Source: Conchocele bisecta (Eukaryota; Mollusca; Bivalvia; Lucinida; Thyasiridae). Taken from it: a stretch of DNA of 64,000 bases. The position numbers were made by a program, and so were the translations under genes. Shown piece after piece: positions 1-11,077 of the stretch. The stretch's first letter is position 1; every line of letters begins with the position of its first letter. The notes under the pieces are model-generated. The model saw nothing but the letters and a program-made list of their open reading frames with translations, was not told the DNA's origin and did no database searches. The stretch lies in contig CM055271.1 in assembly GCA_029237695.1 (NCBI GenBank), forward strand, positions 38,188,462 through 38,252,461. Reading direction: 5' to 3'.

Positions 1-1474
1 AGCAACTCTAAGTTGGCCATGTGGACATCGTTTGTTGACATAAACAATCAGCTATAGATATACATGGGCGCTATGTAGGTACATGTATGTTCCACTTGGA
101 TTATACAATACGTTTATACATACGGAGATACCGGCTGATTATCAGAAAATGTATTACATCTTCCTCCCTAGCTCAGTTGGTACGTAGTCGGACAATAATC
201 GAACCATCTCTCTTCCGGCGCCGCTTTTGTTGTTTTTTATCCGAGCTATTAGCTCGGAATTACTAACTATATGAAAATTCTCAGTCATTGCAGATATGCT
301 AATGAGTTAAGTTGCCGTCGCAGTGTCACTGTTTGCGGGTTTAACTTTAGAAAAACACGCGGTACTACGCCATAACAAAGTAGTTCAACAACAGTAAAAC
401 AGCGAGCTATCTTACCGTTTCAGCGTAATACATGTGTTGTTTGCTTTTTGCGTGCTATATGTGTGTTATTACAAACAAAATTGTATACTTTATAAACTAT
501 TAACTGTTATGTATTAATATGAGTTCTTTGTTATGTATGTTGATATTTTGCGCAATGATATAGTAGGGGGCGGGATTTGCCTGTGACGTTTGACTTGAAT
601 GACCAATCAGATTAAAGCTTTCATTCTGAACTTTACATTGGTCAATGGCTCGATAAAATCCGACATTGGACAGCGAAATGATGATGATTTAAAGCAGAAA
701 CATTGTTTTTTGACAGTTACATACTGTTTTAATCATCTTGAGCCATCGATATTTTTAATCAGTGTCCATTTTACTTAAAAATTCAACTAATCTATAATGA
801 ATTTAGTAAAACAGTTCGCGCGGAAATCCAAACTTTCCAAAGAGGTGCTAGCAATTTTTTGATAATTACACGTTGTGTGTGTTAGCGCATACGCTGCCGA
901 CAGCCTTGCGACTTGACGTTACACAGCATATACAGTACGATACACTTCACAAAGGAAACGTTGTCTTGAGTTTGAATAAGGTTAATAATTATCTCTAGAT
1001 TATTTGTATTATGAATTAAAAAAAGTATATTTAAATAATTAGATATTAATTTAAATAAATATTTCGGCATCATTTACTCAATAAATTAAAATTTAATGTG
1101 TAGCTGAAATGAAAGTGAAAGTAGAACGTTTTTGTTATATCCTCCGGGTTACAAATCGCTGAGGATTCCTATTTGAATTGGCAAATTATATGAATTTTAA
1201 ATTTAGGAGACTGTGTCAGGAGAAAATGGACTGATGACATATGTCACCAGTCTAGTTCCTGAGCTATGACGGTGACAGGAAAAAAAGGGCTGATGACATG
1301 TGTCAGCTGTCGTGTTCCATGCATGACTGCTCGCTCTTGTTTGTAATTGTTGTAACATATATAAAGTTTAAACTGTGTATACAAAACTATAGATATATCC
1401 CCCCCCCCCGGCATACAAAGTATGTCGAGGGGTATATAGTTTTCGTAATTCCGTCCGTCCACGTTAAAGAGTTT
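1..1474. other. No recognisable gene
   Basis: AT-rich sequence with short open frames only. A tRNA A-box-like string (TAGCTCAGTTGG) lies near 169-180, but I see no matching B box or cloverleaf, so it is at most a worn SINE head. A run of ten or more C at about 1399-1410 is low complexity. Confidence 0.5.
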
Positions 1475-1495
1475 GGGTACCCATTTTCTCTGTGA

Positions 1496-1770
1496 CGGAA
1501 AGTCGGATGGACCTCAAACTTCATATATTTCCTTATCATCAACCATATTTTCATTCCATACCACACTCATGCGGCCTTCATTTCCAAAGTCAATGTCAAA
1601 TTACTTAGACATTTGCATCCCTACGATTTGCCTTAAAGTTTTCTGCAACCGTAAGTCAGATTGGCTTCAAACTTCATATACTTCCTTATCATCATCCATA
1701 TTTTCATTCCATACATGTACCACACCCATGTGGCCTTCATGTCCAAAGTCAAGGTGAAATTACTTTGAAC
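1496..1770 (+). repeat. Diverged tandem duplication, period about 154 bp
   Basis: Two adjacent copies share blocks such as CAAACTTCATATA, CCTTATCATCA and CATATTTTCATTCCATAC. The first starts near 1496 and the second near 1650. The open frame across them is a by-product of the repeat; I see no protein family. Confidence 0.7.
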
Positions 1771-2049
1771 AATCATGTTTGTCAATTTAAATATTGTTTT
1801 TGCAGCAATGATAATGTATACTGATTCGACGAATATATTTATTTTAAATTGAGTATATATGATTTTTTGTGTGAAATATTAAAATGGTTGAGCACGTACT
1901 GCGAAGGATTTCAGGACTTTCAGTCCTTTGATTTAGGTTCATTGGCGTACTGTCGTCTATTTAGAGACTACCGTGCTACTTGTATGCTGTATATGAGCCC
2001 GTACATGGGAAACCATACCATTTGGTAATGCCACCCAGGGTAGCTCCAG

Positions 2050-2339
2050 TTGCTGATTTCATCAAAATTGCAAAGCATACTTATCTAGCAAAGTATACTT
2101 TGAGGGAGCAATAATTTATTTTCCCCGAAATGCATTATTTCATATAGAACTAACGACTGGATATATTTGATGATAATTATTATACTGAATTAATTACATT
2201 ATCACAGCCAAAATGGCTGTGATAATGTAATAAATTCAGTATAATAAAAATAAATAAAAATATCCTTAAATTGAAAATTTCTCCCTCAAAGTATACTTTG
2301 CTAGATAAGTATACATTGAAATGTTGGTTAAATAGGCTA
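2050..2339. mobile_element. Family A palindromic MITE, copy 1
   Basis: About 290 bp. The ends are inverted copies of TAGCCTATTTCATCAAC followed by AAGTATACTTT blocks, and there is an inner palindrome ATTATCACAGCCA/TGGCTGTGATAAT. It is flanked by direct CAG at 2047-2049 and 2340-2342, a 3-bp target duplication. No coding capacity. Confidence 0.85.
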
Positions 2340-2417
2340 CAGACCAGCCTACACCTATTTTTTTTCATAAATTATTGTCTTCTATGACTCCGAGAAACAT
2401 GTATTTACAGTGCCTAT

Positions 2418-2490
2418 GTTGTTTGCAAATGCCAAGCTGTAGGTTTTTGCATGCGTTGGCTCATATGTACATATGGCATTTGCAAACAAC
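2418..2490. repeat. Inverted repeat
   Basis: GTTGTTTGCAAATGCCA at 2418-2434 pairs exactly with its reverse complement at 2474-2490 across a 39-base loop. Probably the remnant of a foldback element. Confidence 0.7.
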
Positions 2491-2669
2491 AAATGTATTA
2501 TATTTACTGCATAAGCACATCGTCATACAATTAAGCTGTATTGGTCACTGGACCTGCAAATAGGTAATTTGCATATTTATTGCACTAGTGTATTATAATT
2601 TGATTGCAGTGTATTAATACACGGCGAGCGCCAGTTTTATGCAACAAAATGTGTTCTGTCTATGTATAA

Positions 2670-3097
2670 CAATGTGTATGATCACGTGGTTACAACAACA
2701 ACAACAACAAGTGCTGAAACTTCCGGAAGCCCTCCGATTCAAAGTACGTATTCTTTTATTTTTTCCTTATTATGTAACGAATTTTATTAAATATGACGCA
2801 TCAAACGCGTCTTGTTACGCTGCATTTGGTGGTCTCGGTACGTTGGCCCTAACTTCTGTCGTTTTTGCGAATAATCTATTTCCGTGTCTACTGGCACGGA
2901 AATCGATTCTTCGCAAAAACGACATAAGTATGTGCCGAACTCGAGGGATCACAAAATGCAGCTTATGAAGACGCGTTTGCTGCGCCATATTTCATCAAAA
3001 TCAGTTGCTTATTAAGGAAAATATCAAATAATACTTACTTTGGAGTACACTTTCAGCCATTGTTGTTGTTGTTGTAACGACGTGATCATGCACCTTG
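2670..3097. mobile_element. Family B MITE, copy 1
   Basis: About 428 bp. The termini are CAATGTG and CACCTTG, the second being the inverted family end CAAGGTG. They are followed inside by TATGATCACGTGGTT, (CAA)n and inverted matches. An inner hairpin TTCCGTGTCTA/TGGCACGGAA lies near 2880-2910. The flanking duplication is not exact in this copy. Confidence 0.8.
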
Positions 3098-3291
3098 ATA
3101 ATGTTTGACCTCCTTGTGGAAATATAGAAACCCGTGTATATTTCACGATTCTCATTAACTAACGGGATGATGAAATGTACATGGGAGTCACATTACACGT
3201 GATCGATGTTGGGTAAACATGTGCGGTATGTTTGAGTGTGATTCCTCATATATCTTATTATGGTTTCATACCAAAGTACACGCACGTTCTG

Positions 3292-3594
3292 TCGCCGATT
3301 TCATCAAAATTGCAAAGCATACTTTTCTAGCAAAGTATACTTTGAGGAATTAATAATTTTCTTTTCCCGAAATGCATTATTTCATATAGAACTAACGACT
3401 CCATATGTTTGATGATTAAACGTATGCATAATTATTATATTGAATGTATTACATTATCACAGCCAAAATGGCTGTGATAATGTAATAAATTCAGTTCAAT
3501 AACAATTAATAAATTTATCCTTAAATTTAAAATTTCTCCCTCAAAGTATACTTTGCTAGATAAGTATGCTTTGCAATGTTGGTGAAACAGGCTA
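3292..3594. mobile_element. Family A palindromic MITE, copy 2
   Basis: Same arms and central TGGCTGTGATAATGTAATA palindrome as the copy at 2050. The left flank is CTG, but the right flank reads AAG, so the target duplication is lost or mutated. Confidence 0.8.
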
Positions 3595-3639
3595 AAGATC
3601 AGTTACAATGTACACTACCGCGTACTGAGATCTTCCCAA

Positions 3640-3770
3640 TATTCGTCAATTAATTTATTTCAAAATACTTGAACGGCATAGGTGAAATCGAGCAGCTTGA
3701 TTGGCTGAGCCTGAGCTGTATTTCACCTATACCATTCAAGTATAAATATAAACTAATTGACATTAAATTT
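3640..3770. mobile_element. Family G-like hairpin remnant
   Basis: An inverted arrangement of TAGGTGAAAT and ATTTCACCTA around GCAGCTTGATTGGCTGAGCC, with outer arms TCAATTAATTT and AAACTAATTGA. It shares the GATTGGCTGAGCCTGAGCTG core of family G. Confidence 0.6.
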
Positions 3771-3917
3771 CTTGATTTCGAGTATCATTTATGCAACCCC
3801 ATACTAAAAACACGAATGTAGGAATGTTGAAGCAAATTTGCATGAAATCGGTCATGTATTTTTGTGTGAGGTATACATTCTCATAATAACTAGTAATGAT
3901 AAGTATTATTGCTATAA

Positions 3918-4490
3918 TGCAAGTACGGCGTTTCCAATAAATATTTTTCAGATGCGGTATATACCAAGCATAGGGAGTCCCGCAGGGGACGTAGAATTTT
4001 TTTTTTTTTATTAATTGGTTCCCACGAAATAACAATTCGTTCCCTCAATTTAACATTTCGTTCCCACGAATTAACAATTCCTTCCCACGAATTAACAATT
4101 TCTTCCCACGAATTAACAATTCCTTCCCTCAATTTAGCAATTCGTTCCCACGAAATAACAATTCGGGAACGAATTGTTAATTCGTGGGAATGAATTATTA
4201 TATCGTGGGAACGAATTGTTAATTCGTGGTAACGAATAGTTATATCGTGGGAACGAATTGTTAATTCGATGGAACGAATTGTTAAATTGAAGGAACGAAT
4301 TGTCATTTTGTGGGAACGAATTTTTAATTCGAGGGAACGAATTGTTATATCGTGAGAACGAATTGTTAATTCGAGGGAACGAATCGTTATTTCGTGGGAG
4401 CGAATTAATAAAAAAAAAATCCATGTACCCTGCGGGCCTCCGTAACTACGCAAGTACGGCGTTTCCAATAAATACTTTTTAGATGCGTTA
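3918..4490. repeat. Family M foldback of 21-bp repeats, with flanking direct repeats
   Basis: From 4013 to about 4163 a 21-bp unit (CCCACGAATTAACAAT core) repeats on the plus strand. From about 4164 to 4410 the same unit runs in reverse complement, so the whole folds into one long hairpin. Outside lie inverted CCGCAGGG/CCCTGCGGG motifs. Beyond those is a direct repeat, GCAAGTACGGCGTTTCCAAT, at about 3919 and 4450. The long minus-strand open frame here is only the repeat read through. Confidence 0.85.
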
Positions 4491-4756
4491 TATCTCGAGC
4501 ATGCTTCAAATTATTACTCGCTAATTGTGATAAATATTTACTTAAGAAACATGATCTGCGAGGAAAAGATATTCCAATATTGACTCTTGTCACGTTATAA
4601 CGATGTTGATTCCATACAATCACGAACACAGCGATGTACGACACCGTCTGTTGGGACCGCATCCAGCCACGTAGTTAGGCCCAACAAAATATTGTGGTGC
4701 CGCGAATATACAACACGGGCAGATCCCGTATGTAGATCTAGGGGAGGCGTGGATTC

Positions 4757-5152
4757 TCAATGGGGGTGGCAGGTGGGAGCATGCGATGGGTAATTTAACG
4801 ATCGGGATTCATCCTTACCTGTATCTCGAACGGAGACCTGGTTTGGCTCTCAGGTACGTCTTTGGCATTCTTGTATGCGAGGGTTTAAACTGGTAATACT
4901 CATTGTATGAGTAATACGAGTATTCCTAATCCTATTACTTTTATGGGAAGGGGCCAACTGGCATTGGTGTGATATGGACCTGGCACTAAGTCAGGTTATT
5001 CTAATTTCTGAATATATATTTATTTCGATGTAAATATTCCGTTCTGGTTTTGGGATTTTCTCACCAATACATGTGGGTCCGAACCCGTTGGCCCGGTTTT
5101 AAATTACCTGAGCTGTTGTTAGGCCGTTAAGCACCAATAAATCAAACAATTG
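4757..5152 (-). mobile_element. Family S (SINE-like) copy, reverse orientation
   Basis: This is the reverse complement of the repeats at 46140 and 47262. It shares the GGCCAACTGGCATTGG, GACCTGGCACTAAGTC and GTTAGGCCGTTAAGCACC blocks. It is the most complete copy with no nested insertion. No protein is encoded. Confidence 0.7.
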
Positions 5153-5344
5153 TAAATTAGACGTACATGATCATCAACTTGAATTATAATTCGCCCTACT
5201 TTCTAAGCCAATCGCTGGCCAGTATGACGCTCCACTTGTTTCACATATGGCACGATTTAGCTCCAATAAGTTACATATTTCCAGAGTTAATGACTACGTG
5301 TTAATGACAGGAAATGGAAAATCAATATTCGGATATAAGACTAC

Positions 5345-5468
5345 ATTATAGACCTGGGAAGTATTTCATTGTTCACATATTGGAATTTTAAGGAACTAAA
5401 TGCTGCGGTCGCTAGCGCTCCCTCGCATTTAATTCCTTAAAAATCCAATATGTGAACAATAACTTATA
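5345..5468. repeat. Hairpin
   Basis: TTGTTCACATATTGGA..TTAAGGAA is inverted at TTCCTTAA..TCCAATATGTGAACAA around a GC-rich loop (GCGGTCGCTAGCGCTC). It is a foldback repeat of about 120 bp. Confidence 0.75.
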
Positions 5469-6145
5469 TGCATAGAACAATGCAAATAAGCTTTGTCTGC
5501 TATTTGTTTCTTACTTCTCAGAACACATACATGATGTTACCATTCAGTTGAACTGTCTCGACGAACGCTAGTTTTGTTAAATATACACGTAGCAGTAATA
5601 CAGCTAAATGGCGATGGCTCGAAATCCCATGGGCCTGCACATTTTTTTCGAGTCATCGCATCTTTCGAGCCATCGCATCTTGCGATTTTGGTATATTTGT
5701 CGACTACTGTACCCGTCGGATTAAGAAAATCCATGTTTTAGATTATTTATTCGAAGACTAAAGTTATCATGTGAAATTAATTAAACTGTATTTAAACGTA
5801 TTTACAAAACTCAATTTTAATATGTTATTTTCTTTGCTACATGTACATGTACACATACATGTACAATGATATGATTATACATACAGTTCATTAAACATAG
5901 TACAGCTGTTCTGTCAGTTCAACAAAAACATGAATACATCATAGTCTGCATAATTAACCTAAGAATACATGTCTACATGTAACATTGAGTTTTTAAACTA
6001 AATATAGGAGTCTATATAGGGCATATGGGCTATGAGATTGGTATAGGTCGGAGAAGAAAATATCCAAAAGTGGGGGACGGGTGTCAAATAAATGGTCCGG
6101 GCTCATATATATACATTCGTTGGTTCTTATATCAAATGATTGTGT
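5469..6145. other. No gene seen
   Basis: Contains repeated CGAGCCATCGCATCTT strings at about 5650-5690 and ACATGTACATGTACA runs near 5840. The part next to 6146 is probably the 3' untranslated region of the LINE relic. Confidence 0.4.
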
Positions 6146-7200
6146 CTACGTATTTTGTTCTATAAAGTCACTCCATTTTGAATGAAAAGTATCTAGTTTA
6201 TTCTTAATAGTGGCACTAGTTTCTTCTATTTGTATTGTTTGCTTCATATATGTGTTAAAGCGGCCTATCGATGGCTGCGTTTCATCGTATTTGCACCTAT
6301 AAATTAAATACTTTGCTAGAAAAATTAGGAAGCTTATAATCATTGTTTTATTTTTGCAGTCGACCTTCACGTTACAAAATGATATGTTTTCGTATGTTAA
6401 ATTATTATTGTAGTCTAGTCTACTTGTTTGTAATAGTATGTTGATATCCGACCAAAACGATTGTATGACAGTGCATTCCCAAAACATATGCTTATTAGAA
6501 TCCACATTCATATGACAGAATTCACATAAGTTTGAAGGTTTTAATTTGCTTTTGAATAAAAAACCATTGTTTGGAATTATTCTCATTAAATATTTGCACT
6601 GAAACGCACGAAGTTTTGTGCTTATTGTGCTTTTATATGACAGTGAAAAAATACCTTTCCATTCGATATCTTGTTTATTTAACTCACTTTCCCATTTAAT
6701 TATATGTTTTTGCTGTGTTAATTTCATGTTTTCAATCTGTATATTATTATTTTATTAATATGCTTTGATGATAAACATTGATTTATTTTGTATTTCTGTG
6801 TTTCATTATCCAATGGCACGGTTTTCATTTTTATTTTCCATTCGTTTTTAATATTACCCAATAATTTGTAATATCTCAAGAAATCTTCATTATTTATGTC
6901 ATATATAGTTTTCATATCGTTGAAGCTGTAAAAGTTTTTTATTCTAAAATCATATATGTTTTTTAAATACATTATACCTCTATCATACCGGTCTTTATAG
7001 AAGAAGGTTATATTTCTTTCATTTTTTATGTTTGAGTTATGCCATAATATTTCATATGATATGTTGGTATATGAATGCTTATAATTGATTTTGCACCAAG
7101 ATGTTAACATATTGTTTAGAAACGAATATTGTTTTACAAGGTGTTTTGTGTCATTTGAATTTAGATTGCTTTTAAACAGTACATTACCACCATATTTACT
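6146..7200 (-). pseudogene. LINE ORF2 C-terminal region (non-LTR retrotransposon relic)
   Basis: Two minus-strand reading frames, 6724-7200 and 6146-6727, join into the 3' end of a LINE polyprotein. The second contains the zinc-knuckle-like zf-RVT motif seen downstream of reverse transcriptase: CEFCHMNVDSNKHMFWEC, preceded by LRAFQCKYLMRIIP. The first has SFLNNMLTSWCKIN and IMYLKNIYD, typical of the connector in L1/Tx1-like elements of molluscs and other invertebrates. A frame change near 6725 and the insertion at 7201-7774 mark it as dead. The clade is not certain. Confidence 0.75.
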
Positions 7201-7774
7201 TACTGTCTGTTTCACGAAAGCTGCCTAAATTTTACGGCTATATAAACAATTAAAAAACAAGATTTCTTTTGATAATATTAAATTAAAGGAAAAAATTAAG
7301 AAATGAGCCTTCTTTTTATTTCGTGAAATTTGGTCAAATATTGATTTTATTGCGAAAACAAAATTTCCCCATGTTAAATCCCCATAGACATCTTCACGGA
7401 GTGAAGATGTCTATGGGGATTTAACATGGGGAAATTTATTTGAATTTTAGAAATACTGGACCGATTTTTAAAATTTAACTTTTGTTTTCTTAGTTAGATC
7501 ATATCCAAGCTATCTAGTCAGGTTTCGGAGTCAATTTCCCAAAAAAATAGTTTTTTGACTAATCCCACACTCCTTTACCTCTTTTTCCCCCATGTTAAAT
7601 TCCCATAGAGAAATCAATTTTTCGTAATAAAACCAATATTTGACCGAATTTCACGAAATAAAAAGAAGGCTCATTCTTAAATTTTCCTTTAATTTAATAT
7701 TATCGAAAATAATATTGTTTTTGAATTGTCTATATAGCCGTACAATTTGGGCAGCTTTCGTGAAACAGACAGTA
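7201..7774. mobile_element. Family J foldback element inserted in the LINE
   Basis: Inverted ends TACTGTCTGTTTCACGAA at 7201 and 7757-7774, with long arms that repeat AAGAAGGCTCATT and the 'CCCCATGTTAAATCCCCATAG' region in inverted form. It contains a second, nearly perfect hairpin (ATCCCCATAGACATCTTCAC, 7378-7436). LINE reading frames resume on both sides. The interior matches the 28799 element (AAGCTATCT..GGTTTCGGAGTCAATT, inverted). Confidence 0.8.
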
Positions 7775-8225
7775 GTTCCTTATTATATGCTTTGTTTAAT
7801 TGATTCTGATTAGTACCTTTTAAGCGTTTTATCCATGAACATTTTAGTGAATTGTTGAATGCATGTATGTTAATCATTTTCACACCACAGTTTTCATAGT
7901 TTTGTATTATAGTTTTTCGTGCTATTTTATCGGGTTTACCATCCCAGAGAAATTGGTACATCATGTCATTAATCTGGGTATATTAGTTTTGGTAACGCGA
8001 AGGTCTTTAATACAGTTATCTTGCCGATTAATGTCAAGTTCTATTTTTGCCAGTTTGTTAAACAGTTTTGAAATGACTTAATTTTTGGTAATACATTTAG
8101 TTCATGTAGCTGTGTTTTATTGTTTGTGAATATTATTCCAAGTGTTGATGCATGGTCGTTTGACCACGTATATCGATTGCTATTACACCATTGACTTGGG
8201 TTATGCCTAAGTTCCCCAATATTTA
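7775..8225 (-). pseudogene. LINE ORF2 relic, reverse-transcriptase 3' portion
   Basis: The minus strand reads LPKIKSFQNCLTNWQ and further on FLWDGKPDKIARKTIIQNYE. These are the conserved segments just after the reverse-transcriptase palm in L1/Tx1-type LINEs. A frameshift near 7965-8050 separates them. This belongs to the same insertion as 6146-7200, cut in two by the foldback at 7201-7774. The 5' part of the LINE is absent beyond about 8225, as in ordinary 5'-truncated copies. Confidence 0.7.
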
Positions 8226-8389
8226 ATGCTGTACATTTTGTTCAATTATTATCAAACGAGAAACGCTCCGGTATTTACTATAAATAGCGGCGCACATAAT
8301 TATTGTCGCAGGTGGTTGAGGCGGCACTCGATGCTCATGATTTAATTAGTAGTCACGCGAAATTAGGTCTCCACTCCCCTTTAGATTAC

Positions 8390-8530
8390 TACAGTCTGTT
8401 CAACGGTTTCCTGCCGACGAAATGTTGGCTATTAAACACATTAAATCTAAAAAATATTTAAAAGTAAGTACTTTTTCATCAATAACAAAACAGCTCGTCA
8501 GCCGCAAAACGTGGAACAAACAGTAGTGTA
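8390..8530. mobile_element. Short internally deleted family J element
   Basis: Both outer arms of the 28799 element are present: CCTGCCGACGAAATGTTGGC at the left and a CGTGGAACAAACAGTAGT-type end at the right. Nearly all the middle is missing, giving a derivative of about 140 bp. Confidence 0.65.
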
Positions 8531-8689
8531 TGCTACACCGACAGGTCGATATTTCATTCTTTACAGAATATCTGCTTACATTGACATTATTTACCAACGG
8601 TATATTTCGTTGCCAGTGGAAATAAAAACCCATTGTCTCTGCTGGAATTAATCGTCTCTGGGGATGTGGTATTTATTTGCTAGATCTAC

Positions 8690-8955
8690 TCGTGAGCAAT
8701 TACATGTGGATGTGAATGGAGAAATGTGGATTACGGGTTTTGCGAACAGTGTAGATCCAGATCAGCCTGTGCATCCGCACAGTCTGATCAGGATCTACAC
8801 TGTTCGTCATGTTATCAATGAAACCATCACGTTTGTGCATGTATCACTCAATACAGATCATTATCAGGCTATAGGAGTTTATTTGATCAGGAGCTGCGTG
8901 GTCACAGATGCTATAAGCCCCATTTCTCCAGTCGCATACACGAATGTGATTTAAA
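8690..8955. mobile_element. Family E interspersed repeat, copy 1
   Basis: Outer inverted motifs TGGAGAAATG and CATTTCTCCA surround a hairpin, AGTGTAGATCCAGATCAG and CTGATCAGGATCTACACT. Translation gives a recurring SVDPDQPVHPHSLI string in many copies; the repeat, not a gene, explains it. Confidence 0.75.
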
Positions 8956-9133
8956 TCGACAGAAGAGACCTTACGCACGACAGTGGCAACACATCCAGAT
9001 TCCGATCAGATACCAAGCTAATATATTTGATCTCATTTTGAGAGGTTTCCTGGCAACGAATCTCGGATAATAATGCATGTCCATGATTGCAAACGACATC
9101 AATATGTTTCATAATGGTCATATGCGTGATTTA

Positions 9134-9203
9134 CAGTGAATCCTCTCTAAACCGGACACCCTGGCGACCTCCCATGGTATCCGGTTTAGAGAGGTTTCAC
9201 TGT
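9134..9203. repeat. Family F hairpin
   Basis: CTCTCTAAACCGGACACC pairs with GGTATCCGGTTTAGAGAG across a short loop, ending ACAGTGAA and TTTCACTGT. Confidence 0.8.
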
Positions 9204-9429
9204 TTTCAGACATAAATCCCTTTATTGACAGTCAATAATAAGAGTACATATAATCCAATGACAGAACAGCGAAAAACGTACATGTATGCCTGATTAGACT
9301 ACGTACATGCTCAGGCTCATCTTCGGTTTCGATGGCCGCCACTCACTCTAATACGACAGTCACACTAGCAACACAGTTTGCTGTTGACATACGTAAGGTT
9401 ACATCGGATCTAGATCATTATAAGCACCG

Positions 9430-9800
9430 TTACACAACCGCCTGTGTTAATCTGATCTGGATGTACATTGGCCGCAAACCCTATAAGCCCCATTTCTCCT
9501 TTCACATCCATGTGACCGTACATGTATATTTGGCGCTTCGTACGACTAAGAGCGAACTTAAATGTACCACAACATTTGCACGTTCTGTCAATGTTTGCTG
9601 ATCATTAGTGAATGTTTTCGCAATTAATGGTGTTTATGTGTAGGTGAGAAAATATCGCATTAGTGTACCTTAGGAATACACAGCCGCCTGCGTTAATTTT
9701 GTTCATAACATCAACGTTTGTGAACGTCTATTGGCAATGTCAACTCGCAATCAAGCGATTGATTGCACCATAGATGTTGCTGCAGCATGTTTCGTGTCGA
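9430..9800. mobile_element. Fragments of families E and G
   Basis: A diverged half of family E (about 9437-9512, with CATAAGCCCCATTTCTCC reversed) is followed by pieces of family G (CACAGCCGCCTGCGTTAA, CGCAATCAAGCGATTGAT) at 9678-9765. No coding content. Confidence 0.45.
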
Positions 9801-9811
9801 AATAGGCGCCT

Positions 9812-10054
9812 GGGGCACATTTCACTAAACTTCGTACGACTAAAATGTTCGTAAGTGCAAATTTAGGATCGTCTGGAAATATCAATTAATGGATATACAT
9901 TTATTGAGCATAGGCTGCATATGCAGCCTATGCTCAATAAATGTATATCCAATAATTGTTTACAAGAAAACAGTGTTAATGTGAAATCTACAGACCATCA
10001 TATTTTTGCGCTTGCGAACATTTTAGTCGTACGAAGTTTAGTGAAACGGGCCCC
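9812..10054. mobile_element. Family C palindromic MITE, full copy
   Basis: Ends are inverted GTTTCACTAAACTTCG/CGAAGTTTAGTGAAAC-type arms with ATGTTCGTAAGTGCAAA inside. The centre is a perfect palindrome, GAGCATAGGCTGCATATGCAG and its complement. No open frame. Confidence 0.85.
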
Positions 10055-10174
10055 GTGTTCCTGACGAATTCCCATTCCGTTACATGCAGAAGATGCTTCG
10101 CCGGTTACTAGACGGAAAATGCGTTTACATGTATATGATAGCTGTAAATAAAACTATGTAACGGGCATTTCATC

Positions 10175-10310
10175 AAAAAAGGCTATGCTAAATAAATGTA
10201 AATCCAATAATTGTTTACCAAAAAACCGTGTTAATGCGAAATGTACAGACCATCATATTTTTGCGCTTACGAACATTTTAGTCGTACGAAGTTTAGTGAA
10301 ACGGCCCTCT
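10175..10310. mobile_element. Family C right half
   Basis: Carries GCTAAATAAATGTAAATCC through CGAAGTTTAGTGAAACGG. The left arm is missing. Confidence 0.75.
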
Positions 10311-10522
10311 GCTCGGCAAGGCGGAAATACCCAATATCACAATTGATCCTGACAGCATAGCGACTTCTCTTAAAATTCCATTAGTTTATTGTTGAAAATA
10401 TATATCTCCATCGCCTTCGCTGTGATATGTCAAACGAGGCTTACTTCCTTTATAACCAGTGTATTAGTTTGCTCGTAGTTATCCGAACTATTTTCTGTGG
10501 TGTATTGCGCACCTAGATACAT

Positions 10523-10790
10523 TAACAATATAGAGAATAGTAGGTTAGTGCCGTGAATGGGAAAAAATATCCGGCAAGGCTCAAGAATTTCTTTATTTCT
10601 CATCAGAAGTATATGTTTTGACCACTCATTTGAACCGTCTCGCCGAGACGGTTCAAATGAGTGGTCACAACATATATTTTGGTTCAGAAATAAGGAAAAT
10701 AGATAGAGAATAGTAGGTTAGTGCCGTGAATGGGAAAACATATCTGGCAAGGCTCAGGAAACGGGATGGACGAGGCTCAGCAAACATAAA
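10523..10790 (+). mobile_element. Composite family D element, copy 1
   Basis: A half family D hairpin (AGTAGGTTAGTGCCGTG to GGCAAGGCTCA) is followed by an unrelated hairpin, CCACTCATTTGAACCGTCTC and its inverse. A second family D start comes at about 10704 and is cut off near 10790. The same chimeric order recurs at 35071 and 41253. Confidence 0.8.
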
Positions 10791-10880
10791 ATAGGTGAGG
10801 AAATATTCTCATCCGATAACCCTAGTGACAACATACGAGTTACGATTCGCTCTTGTATGATTACGTACTTTTTAAACATG

Positions 10881-10950
10881 CAGTGGAACCTCTCTAAACC
10901 GGACACCATGGGAGCTCCCCAGGGTGTCAGATTTACAGAGCTTCCACTGT
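10881..10950. repeat. Family F hairpin
   Basis: CAGTGGAACCTCTCTAAACC, with a partly mismatched inverse GATTTACAGAGCTTCCACTG. Confidence 0.75.
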
Positions 10951-11077
10951 AAATCAAGTTTGTAATCACTCTATGACACCATTTATTGTTTTGCAATCAC
11001 GAACACACGGTATAACCAGAGCGAAATTCCAGTGAAAACTATTGAAATTCAATACTTTAATAGTTTAGACACGTTAG

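Noticed and set aside
3890..4482. 192-residue minus-strand open frame of repeated IRSHELT-like units
   Set aside because: It is the 21-bp foldback repeat read through; the frames on both strands are equally open.
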